From NCBI GenBank assembly GCA_947461795.1, contig CANHMG010000009.1:1-44361 (forward strand): a stretch of 44,361 nucleotides of DNA, in the 5' to 3' direction. Origin of the DNA: Flavobacteriaceae bacterium (lineage in GTDB: Bacteria; Bacteroidota; Bacteroidia; Flavobacteriales; Flavobacteriaceae). Below the pieces are notes generated by a model. That model did not search any database. It was not told the DNA's origin and saw nothing but the letters and a program-made list of their open reading frames with translations. Shown here piece by piece: positions 40,485 to 44,361 of the stretch (the stretch's first letter is position 1; every line of letters starts with the position of its first letter). A program made the translations under genes and the position numbers.

Positions 40485-43400
40485 ATGGAAAAAAAAATAC
40501 TTTCCTTTTTGTTCTCCACGCGTTTAATGGCTTTCTTATTCTTGTCGTATGCCGTATCTATGGCAATCGGGACTTTTATAGAAAGTGAATACAATACCGA
40601 TACCGCTAGAATTTTAATCTACAATACGAAATGGTTTGAAGCCATTCATTTGTTTTTTCTGATTAATTTCTTTGGAAATATCAAACGGTATCAACTTCTC
40701 AAAAAGGAAAAATGGGCCACTTTATTACTCCACTTATCTTTTATATTCATTATCATTGGAGCCATCATTACACGCTATATCAGCTACGAAGGCATGATGC
40801 CCATTCGTGAAGGCGCTGCCGAAAATCAGATATATTCCGATAAAACATTCCTTACACTATTTGTAGACGGGGAACATAAAGGTGGAATGAAACGACGAAT
40901 CTTTGAAAAATCCTTGTTGCTTTTCCCTGTGACAAATAATGATTTCTCCATTTCTGAGGATTTTTCAGATATTCCTTTCCAAGTATCCTATAAGAACTTT
41001 ATCATGGGAGCTACTGAGTCTATAAAAGAAGATCCTAACGGGAAAGTCTATTTTAAAATGGTCGAGTCTGGGGATGGTTCGCGGCATGAACATTACTTGA
41101 AAGAAGGTGAAATTCAAAACATTCACAATACGTTATTTGCCTTAAATAAATTTACAAAAGGCGCCGTAAATATCAATACACTAGGAGCTACTTATACAAT
41201 GGAAACGCCATTCGAAGGACAGTTTATGCGAATGGCTGACAAAATGCAAGGACGAGTTATTAAAGATTCTGTGCAACCTTTGATGATGCGTTCGTTATAC
41301 AATGTTGGTGGTTCTCAGTTTGTATTTCCTGAACCAGCCAAAAAGGGATTCAAAACGTTTGTTTCTAACAATGATTTCAAAGCAAAAAAACATGACGATG
41401 CTTTGGTAGTTACTGTTCAATCTCAAGGTAAATCAAAAGAGGTAACAATCATAGGTTCAAAAGGTAAAATTGGAGAACCTCAAGTGATTACTATCGGTAA
41501 ATTGGATTTCACTTTGTCGTTTGGAAGTAAAGCGTATGTGTTGCCATTTAAAATTAAACTCAATGATTTCATCGCCACTAAATATCCAGGAACAGAAAAA
41601 AGCTATGCCGCTTTCGAAAGTCAAGTAACGGTTTTAGATGGTAATAAAAAGTCGGATGCGCGTATTTATATGAATCATATTTTAGATTACGGTGGCTATC
41701 GTTTTTTTCAATCTTCGTTTGATCCAGACGAGCAAGGAACCGTACTTTCTGTCAATCATGATTTCTGGGGAACGCTGATTACTTATATTGGCTACTTCAT
41801 GTTGTTCTTTGCGATGATGGCAATTTTGTTTACGAAGCATTCGCGTTTTGCAGATATCAAACGAAAGTTAGAAATTGTAAAGAATAAGAAAGCAAAATTA
41901 CTTTCAATTCTGCTATTATTGTTGAGTTGTAATGTATTTTCTCAAAACCATATGAGTCATAAACCGACTCAAAACCAAATAGATTCCTTACTATATCGAT
42001 ACAAAGTAAACGAAGAACATGCGGCGAAATTTGGGCGATTGATTGTGCAAGATGAAGGCGGGCGAATGAAACCAGTGAATACGTTTTCATCAGAATTGTT
42101 GCGTAAAGTCAGCAAAAGCGATGCTTATAAAGACATGAATTCGGATCAAGTGTTTTTATCGATGATTCAATTTCCTCGAGTTTGGTTTGAAGTGCCCTTA
42201 ATTTACATCAAAAACGGAAATGATAGTATTCGTAAAATAATTGGTTTAGATTCCAAAGAAAAATATGCGCCATTTATCAAATTCTTTGATGAAAAGGGTA
42301 ATTACAAATTGACACCTTATATTGAAGAGGCTTATAAAGCCTCGCTTCCTGATCAATTTCAAAAGGATTTTATTGAAACAGATCGGAAAGTCAATTTGCT
42401 AAATTCGGCTTTAAGCGGCAGTATTCTTCGAATTTTCCCGATTCCAAAAGATCCTAACAATAAGTGGATTTCGTATCTTGAATTGAATCAAGCCAACATT
42501 CACGGTATCGATTCTACATTTACAAAAAACATCCTTCCTTTATATATGAGCGCTTTGGATAGTGCCACAATTAAAAAGGATTACGTCAACGCCAATTTCT
42601 TTTTGCAAAGTATCGAAAACTATCAGAAAAAATTTGGTAGCGCTGTGCGTCCTAACGATGATAAAATTTCATCAGAAATCCTATATAACAAATACGACAT
42701 TTTCAAAAAGTTGTATTATTTATACATGCTGACCGGTGTGCTCATGTTGCTTTTTACCATTGTCAATATTTTCTTTGAAAAGAAAGCCATTCGTTATGTG
42801 ATTCATGGTTTTCATTTATTGATTGGAGTCCTATTTCTACTTCATACAGCAGGATTAATCGCACGTTGGTATATTTCTGGACATGCGCCGTGGAGTGATG
42901 CCTATGAAAGTATGATTTATGTAGCGTGGGCAACGATGTTTTTTACCTTGGCTTTTGATATTAAATCGAAACTAACTGTTGCCTCTGGAACATTTGTCGC
43001 TTCGATGATCTTGATGATTGCGCATTGGAATTGGATGGATCCGTCGATTGCGAATTTGCAACCGGTATTGAACTCGTATTGGTTGATGATTCACGTGGCG
43101 GTGATTGTCGCTAGTTACGGTCCATTTACGTTAGCCATGGTGTTGGGAGTGGTAGCATTAATCTTAATGTTATTCACCAACAAAAGAAACAAAGCCAAAA
43201 TGGATTTGAACATTCAAGAGATTACCTATATCAACGAAATGGCTTTAACCATTGGATTGGTGATGCTAACCATTGGAAACTTCCTTGGCGGTCAATGGGC
43301 GAACGAAAGTTGGGGACGCTATTGGGGTTGGGATCCAAAAGAAACATGGGCATTGATTAGTATTATGATTTATGCTTTTGTGATTCATGCGCGTTTTGTT

Positions 43401-43622
43401 CCTGCTTTGCGCGGAAAATGGATATACAATTTGATGAGTATTCTTGCTTTCTATTCGATATTGATGACGTATTTCGGTGTAAATTTTTATCTCACAGGAA
43501 TGCATTCTTATGCTAGCGGCGATAAAGTGGTAACACCAAGTTTTGTGTATTATTCTGTCGCGTGTGTCGCTGTTTTAGGGTTCTTTTCGTATTTGAGTTA
43601 TAAGAAACATTTAAAAAAATAA
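40485..43622 (+). CDS. Fused cytochrome c assembly protein ResB-CcsA (CcsBA)
   Basis: The 1045-aa protein joins both parts of the system II cytochrome c synthase, which exports haem and ligates it to apocytochromes. The N-terminal ResB part (about 1-465) has membrane helices at about 15-33, 55-70 and 80-100, a periplasmic domain, and a helix at about 430-452. A second short hydrophobic segment (LLSILLLLLSCNVFSQ, about 470-485) then precedes a periplasmic linker (490-730). The CcsA part (about 745-1040) has eight or so helices and the haem-binding WWD motif WGWDPKETW at 947-955, plus His-bearing helices (IHVAVIVASYGPF; FVIHARFVPALR). The gene ends 4 nt before gpx. Confidence 0.94.
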   Translation: MEKKILSFLFSTRLMAFLFLSYAVSMAIGTFIESEYNTDTARILIYNTKWFEAIHLFFLINFFGNIKRYQLLKKEKWATLLLHLSFIFIIIGAIITRYISYEGMMPIREGAAENQIYSDKTFLTLFVDGEHKGGMKRRIFEKSLLLFPVTNNDFSISEDFSDIPFQVSYKNFIMGATESIKEDPNGKVYFKMVESGDGSRHEHYLKEGEIQNIHNTLFALNKFTKGAVNINTLGATYTMETPFEGQFMRMADKMQGRVIKDSVQPLMMRSLYNVGGSQFVFPEPAKKGFKTFVSNNDFKAKKHDDALVVTVQSQGKSKEVTIIGSKGKIGEPQVITIGKLDFTLSFGSKAYVLPFKIKLNDFIATKYPGTEKSYAAFESQVTVLDGNKKSDARIYMNHILDYGGYRFFQSSFDPDEQGTVLSVNHDFWGTLITYIGYFMLFFAMMAILFTKHSRFADIKRKLEIVKNKKAKLLSILLLLLSCNVFSQNHMSHKPTQNQIDSLLYRYKVNEEHAAKFGRLIVQDEGGRMKPVNTFSSELLRKVSKSDAYKDMNSDQVFLSMIQFPRVWFEVPLIYIKNGNDSIRKIIGLDSKEKYAPFIKFFDEKGNYKLTPYIEEAYKASLPDQFQKDFIETDRKVNLLNSALSGSILRIFPIPKDPNNKWISYLELNQANIHGIDSTFTKNILPLYMSALDSATIKKDYVNANFFLQSIENYQKKFGSAVRPNDDKISSEILYNKYDIFKKLYYLYMLTGVLMLLFTIVNIFFEKKAIRYVIHGFHLLIGVLFLLHTAGLIARWYISGHAPWSDAYESMIYVAWATMFFTLAFDIKSKLTVASGTFVASMILMIAHWNWMDPSIANLQPVLNSYWLMIHVAVIVASYGPFTLAMVLGVVALILMLFTNKRNKAKMDLNIQEITYINEMALTIGLVMLTIGNFLGGQWANESWGRYWGWDPKETWALISIMIYAFVIHARFVPALRGKWIYNLMSILAFYSILMTYFGVNFYLTGMHSYASGDKVVTPSFVYYSVACVAVLGFFSYLSYKKHLKK

Positions 43623-43626
43623 TATC

Positions 43627-44205
43627 ATGAAAAGTATATTTCATTTAGCGTTAGCATCAATTTTATTTTGCAACTGCCAAGGACAAACTCAAAACAAAAA
43701 TACTTCAACCACAAAAACTATGGAAAAGCAAACTATTTACCAATTTAAAGTCGAGGATTTATCCGGAAAAACGTTTGATTTTGCGACCTTAAAAGGAAAG
43801 AAAATTTTGATTGTAAATACCGCTTCTAAATGTGGATTGACGCCACAATACAAAGATTTAGAAAAAATCTACAAAGAATATAAAGACAAAGGGTTTGTGA
43901 TTGTTGGATTCCCAGCGAATAACTTTGGCAAACAAGAACCTGGAACGAATGCTGAAATCGAAACTTTTTGCGAAATGAACTACGGTGTGACTTTCCCGAT
44001 GATGAGTAAAATCTCTGTAAAAGGAAGTGATATGCATCCGATATATCAGTTTCTAACGCAGAAAGCTAAAAATGGTTTGCAAGATTTCGAAGTAGAATGG
44101 AATTTTCAAAAATATTTAATCAACGAAAAAGGAGAGTTAGCAAAAGTTGTTTTACCACAAGTGCTTCCAACGGATGACTCCATCGTGAATTGGATTAAAG
44201 GTTAG
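43627..44205 (+). CDS. Cys-type glutathione peroxidase-family protein
   Basis: The 192-aa protein has an N-terminal export signal (about 1-19); Cys at 15 and 17 do not form a clean lipobox. The mature domain shows the GPx signatures: NTASKCGLTPQYKDLE with peroxidatic C69, FPANNFGKQEPG (Gln) and VEWNFQKYLI (Trp, Asn). The active site is Cys rather than selenocysteine, and a further Cys in ETFCEMNYGV is the likely resolving residue, so thioredoxin rather than glutathione is the probable electron donor (from knowledge of bacterial relatives). The gene follows ccsBA by 4 nt, consistent with protection of the cell envelope during cytochrome assembly. Confidence 0.94.
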   Translation: MKSIFHLALASILFCNCQGQTQNKNTSTTKTMEKQTIYQFKVEDLSGKTFDFATLKGKKILIVNTASKCGLTPQYKDLEKIYKEYKDKGFVIVGFPANNFGKQEPGTNAEIETFCEMNYGVTFPMMSKISVKGSDMHPIYQFLTQKAKNGLQDFEVEWNFQKYLINEKGELAKVVLPQVLPTDDSIVNWIKG

Positions 44206-44243
44206 AATGAAAAGGTACTAAACCATAAACTGTGTAAGTAGAA

Positions 44244-44277
44244 AAATAATGGGGTTTTAAAACCCCATTATTTTTTT
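44244..44277 (+). terminator. Terminator in the IS leader / after gpx
   Basis: AAATAATGGGGTTTT (44244-44258) pairs perfectly with AAAACCCCATTATTT (44259-44273), followed by T-rich sequence to 44277. It lies inside the inverted pair ACTGTGTAA...TTACACAGT, so it probably belongs to the element rather than to gpx. Confidence 0.85.
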
Positions 44278-44304
44278 GTTTAATTTTAAATTTTACACAG
44301 TCTT

Positions 44305-44361
44305 ATGAAAAAAGAAGATTTATTATCAGATGATTTTTTGAAGCAATTCAAAACAGGCGAA
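44305..44361 (+). CDS. IS256-family transposase (N-terminal 19 codons)
   Basis: The frame MKKEDLLSDDFLKQFKTGE runs to the window's edge. I recognise it as the start of Flavobacteriaceae IS256-type (mutator, DDE) transposases, which continue with ELTSFL-type and RGIEKMLEGELD-type segments. No catalytic residue is inside the window, so the call depends on the N-terminus and the adjoining inverted repeat. Confidence 0.8.
   Translation, partial: MKKEDLLSDDFLKQFKTGE

Larger units (their letters stand above)
44229..44361 (+). mobile_element. Left end of an IS256-family insertion sequence (partial)
   Basis: ACTGTGTAA (44229-44237) is the probable start of the element's terminal inverted repeat. 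Its exact reverse complement TTACACAGT lies at 44293-44301, just before the transposase ATG at 44305, so the leader is bracketed by inverted copies. The right end and the target duplication lie outside the window, which leaves the exact boundary uncertain by a few bases. Confidence 0.7.

Noticed and set aside
43627..44205. Selenocysteine in the glutathione peroxidase
   Set aside because: The active-site codon is TGT (Cys69), with no in-frame TGA.
1..44361. CRISPR arrays, prophage, restriction-modification, toxin-antitoxin or retron modules
   Set aside because: No array of regularly spaced repeats and none of the marker proteins; the small orphan genes near 23.5-25 kb do not form a recognisable toxin-antitoxin pair.

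Overview
This window reads as chromosome from a member of the Flavobacteriaceae, most likely Flavobacterium or a close relative. The evidence is low GC, several start-proximal copies of the Bacteroidota -7 promoter motif TAnnTTTG, a near absence of Shine-Dalgarno sequences, type IX secretion (T9SS) genes (a PorP/SprF protein, porX, a cargo protein with a C-terminal sorting domain), Bacteroidota-type DUF families, a fused ResB-CcsA cytochrome c assembly protein, and the bacillithiol-associated protein YtxJ. Most of the window is ordinary core genome. There is no prophage, CRISPR array, restriction system or recognisable defence island. The only mobile DNA is the left end of an IS256-family element at the right edge.

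Layout. 1-4298 (minus): truncated PorP/SprF gene, a DUF4258-type protein, and the run porX-tsaE-ald. 4496-9619 (plus): orphan membrane protein, T9SS cargo, VTT/DedA-like membrane protein, 62-aa membrane peptide, large secreted M1 metallopeptidase. 9664-11242 (minus): DUF4199 membrane protein, membrane-anchored LuxR-type regulator, secreted TonB-C-like protein. 11482-18923: small conserved protein, clpB, ytxJ, a structured intergenic repeat, fumarylacetoacetase, then glyA-miaE-GNAT acetyltransferase. 18927-24944: NUMOD4/HNH-like protein, a DevBCA/MacAB-type exporter (lipoprotein adaptor, permease, ATPase), a pentapeptide-repeat protein, tRNA-Arg(ACG), and a cluster of small orphan genes, including a 49-aa gene that simple ORF cut-offs miss and a 69-aa pure heptad-repeat protein. 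24939-28990: MFS exporter, DUF1684-TatD-TcdA, HAD phosphatase. 29015-31489 (minus): SRPBCC-SDR-photolyase operon. 31621-32466: DUF2911 protein. 32518-36830 (minus): PIG-L deacetylase, a previously hidden 35-aa membrane peptide and a Na+/solute symporter, separated by only 4 nt at each junction. 36946-40297 (minus): orphan secreted protein, then the overlapping run DUF2520-kdsC-ubiA-maf. 40485-44205 (plus): ccsBA-gpx. 44229-end: IS256-family left end.

How genes work together. porX regulates the T9SS that would export the cargo at 5026 and perhaps other secreted proteins. glyA and miaE are close enough to be one transcript, yet a terminator-like hairpin lies between them. The photolyase operon looks like a light or UV response unit. 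The PIG-L/micropeptide/symporter unit looks like a scavenging system that deacetylates an extracytoplasmic N-acetyl sugar derivative and imports a product; the substrate is unknown.

I did not find a large undescribed system. The most interesting leads are the hidden micropeptide in the deacetylase-symporter operon, the alanine-dehydrogenase homologue lacking the catalytic histidine, the glyA-miaE intercistronic hairpin, the membrane-bound LuxR/DUF4199 pair, and the IS end that carries its own terminator.
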